Part shown: positions 1-7,924 of the stretch, piece after piece
Layout: the number at the start of each line of letters is the position of its first letter
Position numbering within the stretch: position 1 is the first letter of the stretch
Origin: JAGOEY01 sp017997515
GTDB taxonomy: Bacteria; Pseudomonadota; Gammaproteobacteria; Burkholderiales; Burkholderiaceae_C
Direction: 5' to 3'
Assembly (NCBI GenBank): GCA_026314275.1
Contig: CP111109.1
Coordinates: forward strand, 3,348,001 to 3,412,000
Length of the DNA: 64,000 nt
Program-made: the position numbers and the translations under genes
The notes under the pieces: model-generated
Told to the model about the DNA's origin: nothing
The model's database searches: none
Seen by the model: the letters and a program-made list of their open reading frames with translations, nothing else

Positions 1-741
1 GATTTGATTAAAAGGATATTAAGACTGTTGCCAGATAGTTTGGATCTCGTTTTTCTTGATTTCTTTGCTGGCAGTGGCACTAGCGCCCACGCAGTGATGG
101 AGTTAAACGCAGAAGACGGTGGAAATCGTCAGTGCATTAGCGTCCAAATGCCCGAAGTCCTCGACGAAGCCAGCGAAGCCTACAAAGCGGGATACCGCAC
201 CATCGCCGACATCACCCGTGCGCGCATCGAAAAGGTGATCGCCAAGCTCAAAGCCGAGCACCCCGACAAAACTGCCGACCTGGCCTGCGCCCATTTCGCC
301 CTGGCCCCGTCCAACTTCAAAGTATGGCGCGGCGATGTGGGCAGTGCCGATGCGCTGCGCGACCAGTTGGCCTTGTTCCAAAGCGCCGAAAAAGGCAGCC
401 CTTCAACAGGCTCAGGGCCAGCGGATGCCGCGAACGCGCAAACCGCCATGCTGACCGAGCTGCTGCTCAAGCACGGCTTGGGCGCGCTGGGGGTGCATGC
501 GGTCAGCGCTCCCAAGCAAGTGGCGGGGGTGACGGTACACCGCGTGCTCATGCCCGACGACAAGCACATGTGGCTGTGTTTTGACACGTATACCGACGCG
601 CTGAAAGACGAAATCGTCAATGCCCGGCCCGCGCAGGTGGTGCTGCTCAACTCGTGCTTTGTGGGTGACAAAGCCGACGAGCAGTTGGCCAACCTGCAAC
701 TGGAGCTGGCGGCGCTGGACATTGGCCTGGCGGTGATTTGA
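1..741 (+). CDS. mod: Type III restriction-modification DNA methyltransferase (Mod), C-terminal part
   Basis: The gene enters from the left edge; its reading frame is open from base 1, so only the last 246 or so residues are seen. The visible part carries FFAGSGTSAHAV, the FxGxGT S-adenosylmethionine-binding motif, which lies C-terminal to the DPPY catalytic motif in beta-class adenine methyltransferases; DPPY must be outside the window. The rest fits the C-terminal tail of Mod subunits, which recognise the target site, methylate adenine and complex with Res. The stop overlaps or closely precedes the next gene, and res follows two genes on, so this is a type III operon. Family assignment is firm; specificity cannot be read. 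Confidence 0.88.
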   Translation, partial: DLIKRILRLLPDSLDLVFLDFFAGSGTSAHAVMELNAEDGGNRQCISVQMPEVLDEASEAYKAGYRTIADITRARIEKVIAKLKAEHPDKTADLACAHFALAPSNFKVWRGDVGSADALRDQLALFQSAEKGSPSTGSGPADAANAQTAMLTELLLKHGLGALGVHAVSAPKQVAGVTVHRVLMPDDKHMWLCFDTYTDALKDEIVNARPAQVVLLNSCFVGDKADEQLANLQLELAALDIGLAVI

Positions 742-749
742 GGTTTGCC

Positions 750-1835
750 ATGGCAAAACAATTGACCAAAATGTCGGGCCAAGCCTCAGATGTTCAGACG
801 CAGTCCTTGTTGGCTGATTTGCATCAACTGGTCAAGCAAACCCAAAACCATCTGGCCAGCACAGCGAACAGTGCGCTGACCCACTTGTACTGGCACGTTG
901 GAGAACGTTTGCGGCGGGATGTATTGGGGGCAAAACGTGCCGACTACGGCAAACAAATTCTTGCGACGGTGTCGCAAGAATTTGTTCGGCACTATGGCAA
1001 GGGCTTCACAAGCTCTTCTCTGAGCAGGATGCTGACCTTTGCAGAGGTTTTTCCGAGTTTTGAAATTGTGGCGACGTTGTCGCAACAATTGAGCTGGAGC
1101 CACTTTGTAGAGATTTTCCCCCTCAAGCAACCGCTGGAACGCGAGTTTTACGCCGAGATGTGCCGCATTGAGCGCTGGAGCGTGCGCACCCTGCGCGAGC
1201 GCATTGGCAGCCAGTTGTACCTGCGATCCAGCATTGCCAAGAAGCCTGAGGGCGTGATTGCCCAGGAACTGAGCCACCTGCGCGAAGGTGGGCAGATGAC
1301 GCCTGACCTGGTGTTTCGCGACCCCTACATGCTGGACTTTTTGGGCCTGCCCGACGGCTACAGCGAGCGCGATTTGGAGAGCGCCATCCTGCGCGAGATG
1401 GAGCGCTTTTTGCTGGAGCTGGGCGCGGGCTTTACCTTTGTAGCGCGGCAAAAGCGCATCAGCGTGGGGGCGGACGATTTCTACCTGGATTTGCTGTTCT
1501 ACCACCGGCACCTGCGCCGCCTGGTGGCGGTGGAGCTAAAGCTGGAGAAGTTTGCGCCCGCGCACAAGGGGCAGATGGAGCTGTACCTGCGCTGGCTGGA
1601 CCAGAACGACCGCGCCGAGGGCGAGGCTTCGCCCATTGGCCTGATTTTGTGCGCCAGCGCCGACCGCGAGCAGGTGGAGCTGATGGATTTGGACAGCGCC
1701 AACATTCGTGTGGCGCAGTACCTGCATGCACTGCCCGACGTGCAGGTGCTGCAGGCGCAATTGCACCGCGTGGTGCAGCTGGCGCGTGAGCGGCAAGCCA
1801 GGTTGGCCTTGCCAGACAACAAGGAATACCCATGA
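750..1835 (+). CDS. DUF1016 / YhcG-family PD-(D/E)XK nuclease protein
   Basis: A 361-residue protein of the DUF1016 (YhcG) family. The N-terminal two thirds hold the family helical region (LYWHVGERL, SRMLTFAEVFP, LSWSHFVEIFPLK). The C-terminal third is a PD-(D/E)XK-type nuclease core: FYLDLLFYH with Asp near residue 247, then VELK with Glu near 262 and Lys near 264. A TTG at 738 is in frame, but the ATG at 750 is preferred and leaves 8 nt after mod. Its stop overlaps the res start (ATGA at 1832-1835), so translation is probably coupled. YhcG-type proteins are often found with restriction systems; the role here, an extra nuclease or partner subunit, is inferred. Confidence 0.85.
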   Translation: MAKQLTKMSGQASDVQTQSLLADLHQLVKQTQNHLASTANSALTHLYWHVGERLRRDVLGAKRADYGKQILATVSQEFVRHYGKGFTSSSLSRMLTFAEVFPSFEIVATLSQQLSWSHFVEIFPLKQPLEREFYAEMCRIERWSVRTLRERIGSQLYLRSSIAKKPEGVIAQELSHLREGGQMTPDLVFRDPYMLDFLGLPDGYSERDLESAILREMERFLLELGAGFTFVARQKRISVGADDFYLDLLFYHRHLRRLVAVELKLEKFAPAHKGQMELYLRWLDQNDRAEGEASPIGLILCASADREQVELMDLDSANIRVAQYLHALPDVQVLQAQLHRVVQLARERQARLALPDNKEYP

Positions 1836-4600
1836 CGATGAAGCTGCAATTTGCCCACCAGGACTACCAAAAGAAGGCGGTGGATGCGGTGGTGAAGGTG
1901 TTTGACGGCCAGCCACTGGCCAAGAGCGACTTTGCGCTGGCTGCACAGCAAGGCAGCGTGGCGTATGCCGGCGACGGCAGCATTGGCAATGCGCTGACGC
2001 TGTCTGACGAGCAGTTGCTCGCCAATGTGCAGGCGGTGCAAGCCGCCAATGGGCTGGAGCAGTCTGCCGCTTTGGCAGAGTCTCGCTCCGACAACGGGAA
2101 AGAGGGGTTTTGCCCGCTGAACCTCACGATCGAGATGGAAACCGGCACGGGCAAGACTTACAGCTTCATCAAGACGATGTTTGAGCTGAACGCGGTGTAT
2201 GGGTTCAAGAAGTTTGTGGTGGTGGTGCCCAGCGTGGCCATTCGAGAAGGCACCATGAAGAACCTGCAGATTACGCGCAGCCACTTTGCGGCGGACTACC
2301 GCAATGTGCCTTGCGTGCCGATTTTGTACGACAGCAGCAAGCTGACCGAGCTGCGCCACTTTGCGCAAAGCGATGCGCTGAGTGTGTTGGTCATCAACAT
2401 CGACAGCTTCACCAAAGACAACAACAAGATCAACCAAAAGGGCGAGCGGGCGTTTGCGCCCATTGAATACATCCGGGCGGTGAACCCCATCGTCATCGTG
2501 GATGAGCCGCAAAACTTTGAGACCGATGTGCGCCGCCGGGCACTGTTTGATTTGAACCCGCTGTGCACGCTGCGCTACTCGGCCACGCACAAGAACCCGT
2601 ACAACCTGCTGTATTCGCTGAACCCGGTGCAGGCGTATGACCTGGGGCTGGTGAAGCAAATTGAGGTGGACGGCGTGCTGGCCGACGAAGACCACAACCA
2701 GGCGTTTGTGGAGCTGGTGAGCATTGATGCCAAGGCCAAAGGCATCTCCGCCAAGGTGTGCATTGATGTGAATGGCAAGACGGGCCCCAAGCGTTCTGAG
2801 GTGCCCCTGAAGCCGGGGGACGACCTGTATGCCAAGTCCAAGCAGCGCGATGTCTATCAAGACGGCTACATCCTGAATGAAATTCGGGCGGAGGACGGGG
2901 AGATCGAGTTCTCTGGCGGGCGTGTGATTCGCGTGAACCAGGCCCAGGGTGGCCTGGCCGACGATGTGATGCGTTTTCAGATTGAGCGCACGGTGGCTGC
3001 GCACTTTGCCAAGCTCAAGAATGTGCAACCCATTGGTGTGAAGGTGCTGAGCCTGTTTTTCATCGACAAGGTGGCCAACTACCGTGCGTATGACGAGGAC
3101 GGCAACCCGACGCTGGGCAAGTTTGGCGTGTGGTTTGAAGAGGCATTCAACAAATACGCCAGCATGCCCAAATACCGTGGGTTGATTCCGCACGCGGCCA
3201 GCGAGGTGCACGACGGTTATTTTTCTGGCGACAAGAAAGGCAAGGGCGCGAAGGCCAAAACGATGTGGGTGGATACCTCGGGCACGGTAGCCAAGGACGA
3301 CAGTACCTACCAGCTCATCATGAAAGACAAAGAGCGGCTGCTGAGTGCGGATGTGCCGTTGCAATTCATCTTTAGCCACTCGGCGCTGCGCGAGGGCTGG
3401 GACAACCCCAATGTGTTTCAGATTTGCACGCTCAACGAGACCAAGAGCGCCGTGAAAAAGCGCCAGGAAATCGGACGCGGCCTGCGCCTGTGCGTCAACA
3501 AAGATGGCGAACGTGTGCAAGACAAGCGGGTGAACGTGCTGACGGTGATTCCCAACGAGAGTTACGAGGCCTTTGCCAAGGCGCTGCAGCAAGAGATTGA
3601 GGACGAAACCGGCGTGAGCTTTACGGGGCGCGTGAAAAACGCCCGCGCCAAGGCGCGCATAAAGCGCAAGACCTTGTCTGCCGAAGAGGAGGCGCTGTTT
3701 CAGGCCATTTGGAAAAAGATCAATTACCAGACCAGCTATAGCGTGAAGCTGGATACACCTGCGTTGATTGCGGAGTGCGTGAAAGCCTTGGGGGACCTGA
3801 ACCAGTACCCCAAAGTGCGCCCACCGAAGATACGCGCCGACAAGGCCAAGATCATCATGCGCCGCGAGGGGGTGGAAGGGCTGCATATTGGCACTGGTGA
3901 CACTGACGCCAAGGTGTATGGCACTACGGTGCCCGATGTGTACGCCTATATCCAGAACCGAGTGCACCTGTCGCGGTCTACCATTTTTGCCATCCTGGAC
4001 GGGTCAGGGCGCATGGGGGAGTTGTTGCTCAACCCGCAGGCGTTTCTGGACACCGCCATCGCGGCCATGACTACGTGTTTGCAGGCACTGATGGTCAAAG
4101 GTATCGAGTACAAAACCATCAACGGGCGCCAGTATGAAATGAGCCTGTTTGACGAGGAGCTGGAAACCTACCTGAGCAGCGTGTACCCGCCCGCCAAAGA
4201 CGACATGACCACGCCGGTGGAAAAAACCTTGCTGCAGGCCCAGCCGGTTGATGAACAAAAGGCACCATTGGGTGACGCATTTACCTGTGTGCTGAGCGAA
4301 AGCGACACAGAAAGCCAGTTTGCCCACGACTGTACGGTAGACCAGCGCGTGAAGTTCTTTTTCAAGCTGCCCAAGCGATTCAAGGTGGCAACCCCCTTGG
4401 GTACCTACAACCCCGATTGGGCCGTGGTGCTGGAGGACGATGCACGGGTGTACTTTGTGGCAGAAACCAAGTCCTCCACAGTGCGCGCTGATCGCCGGTC
4501 GGCAGAAAACATGAAAATTGACTGTGCGCGGGTGCACTTCGCGCTGACCAACGATCTGCTGTTCAAGGATGTGACGAAGTTGAGTGAGTTGGTCGTTTGA
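1832..4600 (+). CDS. res: Type III restriction endonuclease subunit Res
   Basis: A 922-residue restriction subunit. METGTGKTYS near residue 102 is the Walker A motif of an SF2 helicase, IVIVDEPQN near 222 is the DExx box, and SALREGWDNPNVFQI with the following QEIGRGLRL is the helicase motif V/VI region. The C-terminus carries YNPDW...VAETKSS (about 863-885), a PD-(D/E)XK endonuclease site. The protein translocates on DNA with ATP and cuts away from the Mod recognition site. The length is usual for the family and all key motifs are present, so the gene looks functional. A strong rho-independent terminator follows 34 nt after the stop and closes the operon. Confidence 0.93.
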   Translation: MTMKLQFAHQDYQKKAVDAVVKVFDGQPLAKSDFALAAQQGSVAYAGDGSIGNALTLSDEQLLANVQAVQAANGLEQSAALAESRSDNGKEGFCPLNLTIEMETGTGKTYSFIKTMFELNAVYGFKKFVVVVPSVAIREGTMKNLQITRSHFAADYRNVPCVPILYDSSKLTELRHFAQSDALSVLVINIDSFTKDNNKINQKGERAFAPIEYIRAVNPIVIVDEPQNFETDVRRRALFDLNPLCTLRYSATHKNPYNLLYSLNPVQAYDLGLVKQIEVDGVLADEDHNQAFVELVSIDAKAKGISAKVCIDVNGKTGPKRSEVPLKPGDDLYAKSKQRDVYQDGYILNEIRAEDGEIEFSGGRVIRVNQAQGGLADDVMRFQIERTVAAHFAKLKNVQPIGVKVLSLFFIDKVANYRAYDEDGNPTLGKFGVWFEEAFNKYASMPKYRGLIPHAASEVHDGYFSGDKKGKGAKAKTMWVDTSGTVAKDDSTYQLIMKDKERLLSADVPLQFIFSHSALREGWDNPNVFQICTLNETKSAVKKRQEIGRGLRLCVNKDGERVQDKRVNVLTVIPNESYEAFAKALQQEIEDETGVSFTGRVKNARAKARIKRKTLSAEEEALFQAIWKKINYQTSYSVKLDTPALIAECVKALGDLNQYPKVRPPKIRADKAKIIMRREGVEGLHIGTGDTDAKVYGTTVPDVYAYIQNRVHLSRSTIFAILDGSGRMGELLLNPQAFLDTAIAAMTTCLQALMVKGIEYKTINGRQYEMSLFDEELETYLSSVYPPAKDDMTTPVEKTLLQAQPVDEQKAPLGDAFTCVLSESDTESQFAHDCTVDQRVKFFFKLPKRFKVATPLGTYNPDWAVVLEDDARVYFVAETKSSTVRADRRSAENMKIDCARVHFALTNDLLFKDVTKLSELVV

Positions 4601-4633
4601 TGGCTTAGGTCTGCACGGCCCTTGCACATTGAG

Positions 4634-4670
4634 AAAAGCCCGGCCAGCTTGTACCGGACGGGCTTTTTTT
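4634..4670 (+). terminator. Rho-independent terminator after res
   Basis: AAAAGCCCG at 4634-4642 pairs with CGGGCTTTT at 4659-4667, and the run of T continues to 4670. It ends the restriction operon. Confidence 0.85.
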
Positions 4671-4725
4671 CTACTATTTGTGCAGATTGATTGCCCGGGT
4701 GTGAGCTCGCACGCACATGTAATCT

Positions 4726-4807
4726 CCGCATAACCAAGCACGTTTTGGTTCGTTGGTTTTATAAGCCCCCCTCGCTAAATTCGTCCTCACCTGCACACCC
4801 TGTGCAG
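4726..4807 (+). promoter_or_regulatory. Upstream region of the sulfurtransferase gene with palindrome
   Basis: An AT-rich stretch contains GCATAACCAA (4729-4738) and GGTTTTATAAG, followed by a perfect 7-bp inverted repeat CTGCACA-CCC-TGTGCAG at 4791-4807 in the probable leader. GCATAACCAA resembles GCATAAACAA in the palindrome at 11382-11414, upstream of another sulfur-related unit, so a shared sulfur regulator such as CysB is possible. No convincing -35/-10 pair is claimed. Confidence 0.35.
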
Positions 4808-4836
4808 GGCATCACACAGATTGTGAAAGGACGAGG

Positions 4837-5799
4837 ATGAAAACTGTATGGACCTCCCAGGCAACGCGCGTGCGCACCTGGCTGCGCACCACCGTGCTGG
4901 GCACGGGCGCTGTCTTGTGCGGCGCCGTTTTGGCCGCAACCCCCATTCCCTCCGGCCCTCTGGTGACCACCGACTGGCTCGCACAAAACCTCGACAACAC
5001 ACGCGTGCGTGTCATCGAAGTCAGCGTCAACCCCGGCCTGTATGAACGAAGCCATGTGCCCGGTGCCGTGAACTTTTCATGGCACACCGACCTGAATGAC
5101 CGCGTGCGCCGCGACATCGTCAGCAAGGAAGCTTTTGAGGCGCTGCTGTCCAAATCCGGCGTGGCGCAAGACACCACGGTGGTGCTGTACGGTGACACCA
5201 ACAACTGGTTTGCCGCCTGGGGCGCTTGGGTGTTTGACATCTATGGCGTGAAGGACGTGAAGCTGCTCGACGGTGGCCGCAAGAAGTGGGAGGCCGAAAA
5301 CCGCCCGCTGAACAACCGCGCGCCTGAGTTTGCCGCCACCACCTACAAGGTCGGTGCAGTGAACAGCAGTCTGCGTGCCCGCCTGTCTGACGCAGTGGCC
5401 GTGGCCGAAGGCAAGAGCAACAGCAAGCTGGTGGATATTCGTTCTGCAGACGAATACTCGGGCAAGATTTTTGCCCCCGCTGGTGTACCCGAGCTGACGC
5501 TGCGTGCGGGCCACATCCCTGGTGCGTCCAACGTGCCATGGGGCCAGGCGGTGAAGGAAGACGGCACTTTCAAGTCGGCGGAAGACCTGAAGAAGATCTA
5601 TGCCAGCGCGGGTGTGGATGGCTCCAAACCCATCATTACTTACTGCCGTATTGGTGAACGCTCCAGCCACACCTGGTTCGCGCTGAGCAAGATCCTGGGC
5701 TACAACGTGAAGAACTACGACGGGTCGTGGACGGAGTACGGCAACTCGGTGGGCCTGCCTATCAACAACCCGGCCGGAACGATCTGGGCAGCGAAGTAA
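4837..5799 (+). CDS. Periplasmic sulfurtransferase, tandem rhodanese (SseA-like)
   Basis: A 320-residue protein with an N-terminal signal peptide (positive MKTVWTSQATRVRTW, hydrophobic core, cleavage near VLAATP). Two rhodanese domains follow. The first (about 40-150) lacks the catalytic cysteine, having GDTNNWFA at that position. The second (about 180-315) has TYCRIGERSSHTWF with active-site Cys270. It should move sulfane sulfur from thiosulfate or a mercapto-acid to an acceptor in the periplasm. The start is set by AAAGGACGAGG just before the ATG. The next gene is a YeeE/YedE sulfur transporter on the same strand, so the two probably act together in thiosulfate-type sulfur uptake. The physiological substrate is not known. 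Confidence 0.85.
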   Translation: MKTVWTSQATRVRTWLRTTVLGTGAVLCGAVLAATPIPSGPLVTTDWLAQNLDNTRVRVIEVSVNPGLYERSHVPGAVNFSWHTDLNDRVRRDIVSKEAFEALLSKSGVAQDTTVVLYGDTNNWFAAWGAWVFDIYGVKDVKLLDGGRKKWEAENRPLNNRAPEFAATTYKVGAVNSSLRARLSDAVAVAEGKSNSKLVDIRSADEYSGKIFAPAGVPELTLRAGHIPGASNVPWGQAVKEDGTFKSAEDLKKIYASAGVDGSKPIITYCRIGERSSHTWFALSKILGYNVKNYDGSWTEYGNSVGLPINNPAGTIWAAK

Positions 5800-5800
5800 G

Positions 5801-5910
5801 GCACACCCCCAGGCTTCGCGGACTTCGTTCCGCTACTCCTTCCCCCTTGCAGGGGGCTCCACCAGCGGCCTGGCAAAGCCAGTTCCGCGGTGTCTGCTGG
5901 AAGGGGTGCG
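5801..5910 (+). repeat. Intergenic repeat family B, copy 1
   Basis: A 110-bp element starting GCACACCCCCAGGCT(T)CGCG, with TTCGTTCCGCT, CCCCTTGCAGGGGGC and CTGCTGGAAGGG. It matches 36445-36553 over nearly its whole length, and part of it is inverted at 42276-42360. CCCCTTGCAGGGG is palindromic. It begins one base after the stop of the sulfurtransferase gene. Confidence 0.85.
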
Positions 5911-5952
5911 AACTTCAAAATTTTTGTTAGGTGAGAGTGGGGATCTCTATTT

Positions 5953-5977
5953 GGCCCGCCTTGTGCGGGCTTTTTTT
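5953..5977 (+). terminator. Terminator-like hairpin touching the yeeE start codon
   Basis: GCCCGC (5954-5959) pairs with GCGGGC (5965-5970) and seven T follow (5971-5977), directly before the ATG at 5978. This is a standard intrinsic terminator shape placed where a ribosome-binding site is expected. It could end the sulfurtransferase transcript or control the next gene. Confidence 0.7.
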
Positions 5978-7165
5978 ATGAAAAATTTTCTGAAATCGGG
6001 GCTGTTGCCGGTGGCGCTGTTGGCTGCGTTGCTGGTGGTTTCGCAGTTTTTGCAGGGGCAGGCGGGTGGGCGCACGCTGGTGTTTGCGCTGGCCACTGGC
6101 GCGGTGCTGGGGCTGGTGCTGCAGCGGTCGCGGTTTTGTTTTTACTGCCACGCACGGGACTGGTTTGAAGACCGCAACCCGCGCGGCCTGCTGGCCATCG
6201 TGCTGGCGCTGGCCGTGGGGGTGGTGGGCTACACCGTGGTGCTGGGCAGTTGGCTGCCGGTGCCTGTGCCCGGCAAGCTGCCGCCAGACATGCACATTGG
6301 CCCGGTGAGCTGGGTGCTGGTGGCGGCGGGGCTGTCGTTTGGTGCGGGCATGGTGGTGTCGGGCTCGTGTATCAGCGCCCATTGGTACCGGCTGGCCGAG
6401 GGTTCCACGGTGTCGCCGTTTGCGCTGGTGGGGTCGGCGCTGGGTTTTATCCTGGGGTTTCTGACCTGGAACCCGCTGTACAGCCTGAGTGTGGCCGACG
6501 CGCCTGTGGTGTGGCTGCCCGCCCATTTGGGGTATGGCGGTGCGCTGGCTTTGCAGCTGGCCGTGTTGGCAGCATTGGCTGCGTGGCTGTGGCGCGGGTT
6601 TGCACATGACAAGCCGGCCGCAGGTTCACCGTCCAGCAAGGTTCCCACCTTGCGCCAGGTGTGGGCGCGGCTGTGGACGGGCCGCTGGGACTACTGGGTC
6701 GGCGGCCTGGCAGTTGGCTTGATTTGTGCGTTTGCCATCGTGCGTATGCGCCCCTTGGGGGTGACGGCCACGCTGGGCAGCGCGGCGCGTAATGTGGGGC
6801 AGCAGCAGGGCTGGATTCCTGACCGATTGGACGGGCTGGACGGTTTTGCAGGCTGCGCCACCTTGCCGCAAGCCACCTGGCTGACACCCAATGCCTTGTT
6901 GCTCGCAGGCCTGGTGGCCGGAGCGTTTGTGGGCGCATTGGCCAGCCGCCAGTTCACACCCCGTTGGCCTAGTTGGCGCGATGCCGTGCGCGGCCTGTCG
7001 GGTGGTGTGTTGCTGGGCTGGGGTGCGATGACGGGCCTGGGCTGCACCATTGGCACCTTGTTGTCCGGTGGTATGGCGGGGGCGTTGTCGGGCTGGGTGT
7101 TTGGCGCGTCGCTGTTTTTTGCGATCTGGGCGGGGTTGCGCTTGAAGCGTTGGCTGGCGGCTTGA
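5978..7165 (+). CDS. YeeE/YedE (TsuA-like) sulfur transport membrane protein
   Basis: A 395-residue polytopic inner-membrane protein with about nine or ten hydrophobic segments. It has the paired sulfur-transport signatures of the DUF395 family: SRFCFYCHARDWF and GSCISAHWY in the first half, CATLPQATW and GLGCTIGTLLSGG in the second, with conserved cysteines that pass thiosulfate or similar sulfur species in TsuA homologues. The sulfurtransferase gene lies just upstream, supporting uptake of reduced sulfur. The start is uncertain: ATG 5978 has no Shine-Dalgarno sequence because a terminator-like hairpin abuts it. In-frame GTG 5906 and TTG 5951 are alternatives, but both would translate through the hairpin. 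Confidence 0.85.
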   Translation: MKNFLKSGLLPVALLAALLVVSQFLQGQAGGRTLVFALATGAVLGLVLQRSRFCFYCHARDWFEDRNPRGLLAIVLALAVGVVGYTVVLGSWLPVPVPGKLPPDMHIGPVSWVLVAAGLSFGAGMVVSGSCISAHWYRLAEGSTVSPFALVGSALGFILGFLTWNPLYSLSVADAPVVWLPAHLGYGGALALQLAVLAALAAWLWRGFAHDKPAAGSPSSKVPTLRQVWARLWTGRWDYWVGGLAVGLICAFAIVRMRPLGVTATLGSAARNVGQQQGWIPDRLDGLDGFAGCATLPQATWLTPNALLLAGLVAGAFVGALASRQFTPRWPSWRDAVRGLSGGVLLGWGAMTGLGCTIGTLLSGGMAGALSGWVFGASLFFAIWAGLRLKRWLAA

Positions 7166-7197
7166 ACACACGGCAGCCTGGGGTGGGTGGCGAAGAG

Positions 7198-7235
7198 TTT
7201 GCCAAATTTTGCCAAGCACCTCTAAAATCTGGCGC
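7198..7235 (+). promoter_or_regulatory. Promoter/operator of the parDE-like pair
   Basis: Direct repeats TTTGCCAA at 7198-7205 and 7208-7215 are spaced exactly one helical turn apart. TTGCCA (7199-7204) and TAAAAT (7223-7228) form a plausible -35/-10 pair with an 18-bp spacer, putting the transcription start at about 7234-7236, on or beside the ATG. The repeats are where a ParD repressor would be expected to bind. Confidence 0.5.
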
Positions 7236-7475
7236 ATGAGCACCATGAACATTTCACTGCCCGACGCGCTCAAATCCTTTGTGGACGAGCAGGTCAGCCA
7301 ACGCGGTTACGGTACCAGCAGCGAGTACGTGCGTGAACTTATTCGCAAAGACGCGGACCGCATACATCTGCGGGCTTTGTTGTTGCAAGGTGCGGCGTCT
7401 GAGCCGGGGGCTGTGGCCGACGCGAGTTACTTTGCCGCCCTGCGCAAACGCGTGCAAAAGCCCGCGCGTGAATGA
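7236..7475 (+). CDS. parD: ParD-like antitoxin (ribbon-helix-helix)
   Basis: A 79-residue antitoxin. NISLPDALKSFVDEQV followed by YGTSSEYVRELIRKD is the ribbon-helix-helix DNA-binding fold of ParD/CopG proteins, and the C-terminal tail is the part that wraps the toxin. ATG 7236 has no Shine-Dalgarno sequence; ATG 7245 (MNISLPD) is an alternative and matches the usual family start. The stop overlaps the toxin start (ATGA 7472-7475), as is typical of type II toxin-antitoxin pairs. It should neutralise the toxin and repress its own promoter. Confidence 0.88.
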   Translation: MSTMNISLPDALKSFVDEQVSQRGYGTSSEYVRELIRKDADRIHLRALLLQGAASEPGAVADASYFAALRKRVQKPARE

Positions 7476-7813
7476 AGTCCAAACCCATCGTTCCGCGCAC
7501 GCAGGCCCACCAGGATGTGGATGCCGCGATTGACCACTACATCAGCGAGAACGCAGAGCAGGCAGCCCTGGGATTCGTGGATGCGCTGGAAGCAGCCTAT
7601 GTCCACATTGCCCGCCACCCTGCCACGGGCTCACCACGCTACGCGCAGGTGCTCAACATCCCCGGCTTGCGCTCCTGGCCGCTCACCCGTTATCCGCACC
7701 TGGTGTTCTACATGGAGCGCGAAGACCACATCGATGTTTGGCGTGTGCTGCATGGGGTGCGTGACATACCGGCCTGGCTGGTGGACGACACAGATTCCGA
7801 CAAGCGCCGTTGA
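7472..7813 (+). CDS. parE: ParE/RelE-family toxin
   Basis: A 113-residue toxin of the RelE/ParE superfamily. The N-terminal helices (AHQDVDAAIDHYISENAEQA) are followed by HPATGSPRYAQVLNIPGLRSWPL, then the family C-terminal strands YPHLVFYMEREDHIDVWRVLHG. ParE members poison DNA gyrase; RelE members cleave mRNA. The context (ParD-type antitoxin) and the R-W-R-V-L-H-G end favour ParE. It overlaps the antitoxin gene by 4 nt. A repeat with a 10-bp stem follows and probably acts as the terminator. Confidence 0.87.
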   Translation: MKSKPIVPRTQAHQDVDAAIDHYISENAEQAALGFVDALEAAYVHIARHPATGSPRYAQVLNIPGLRSWPLTRYPHLVFYMEREDHIDVWRVLHGVRDIPAWLVDDTDSDKRR

Positions 7814-7869
7814 GCCTTTGTTGGTGTGTGCCGGGAACCGGCGCACGCGTGCGCAAGTGCTGTGAGGTT

Positions 7870-7924
7870 TTACTATTGTTTTTATAGCTGCTTGCGCCCG
7901 ATAGACGGGCGCAAGAAGCCAATT
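7870..7924 (+). repeat. Family A repeat, copy 1 (convergent terminator)
   Basis: TTTTTATAGCTG precedes a perfect 10-bp stem CTTGCGCCCG (7891-7900) / CGGGCGCAAG (7906-7915) and ends GAAGCCAATTTC. It lies between the converging parE and oxidase genes, so it may serve as a terminator for either. Confidence 0.75.

Noticed and set aside
1499..3967. Long open frame of 822 codons on the minus strand opposite res
   Set aside because: It is antisense to a gene with clear helicase and nuclease motifs; its His/Gln/Val-rich translation has no domain pattern and arises from codon bias.
5906..5977. Upstream GTG/TTG starts for the YeeE-family gene
   Set aside because: They would place codons across a GC stem and T-run that looks like a terminator, and add an untypical N-terminus; the ATG at 5978 was kept, though its lack of a ribosome-binding site leaves doubt.
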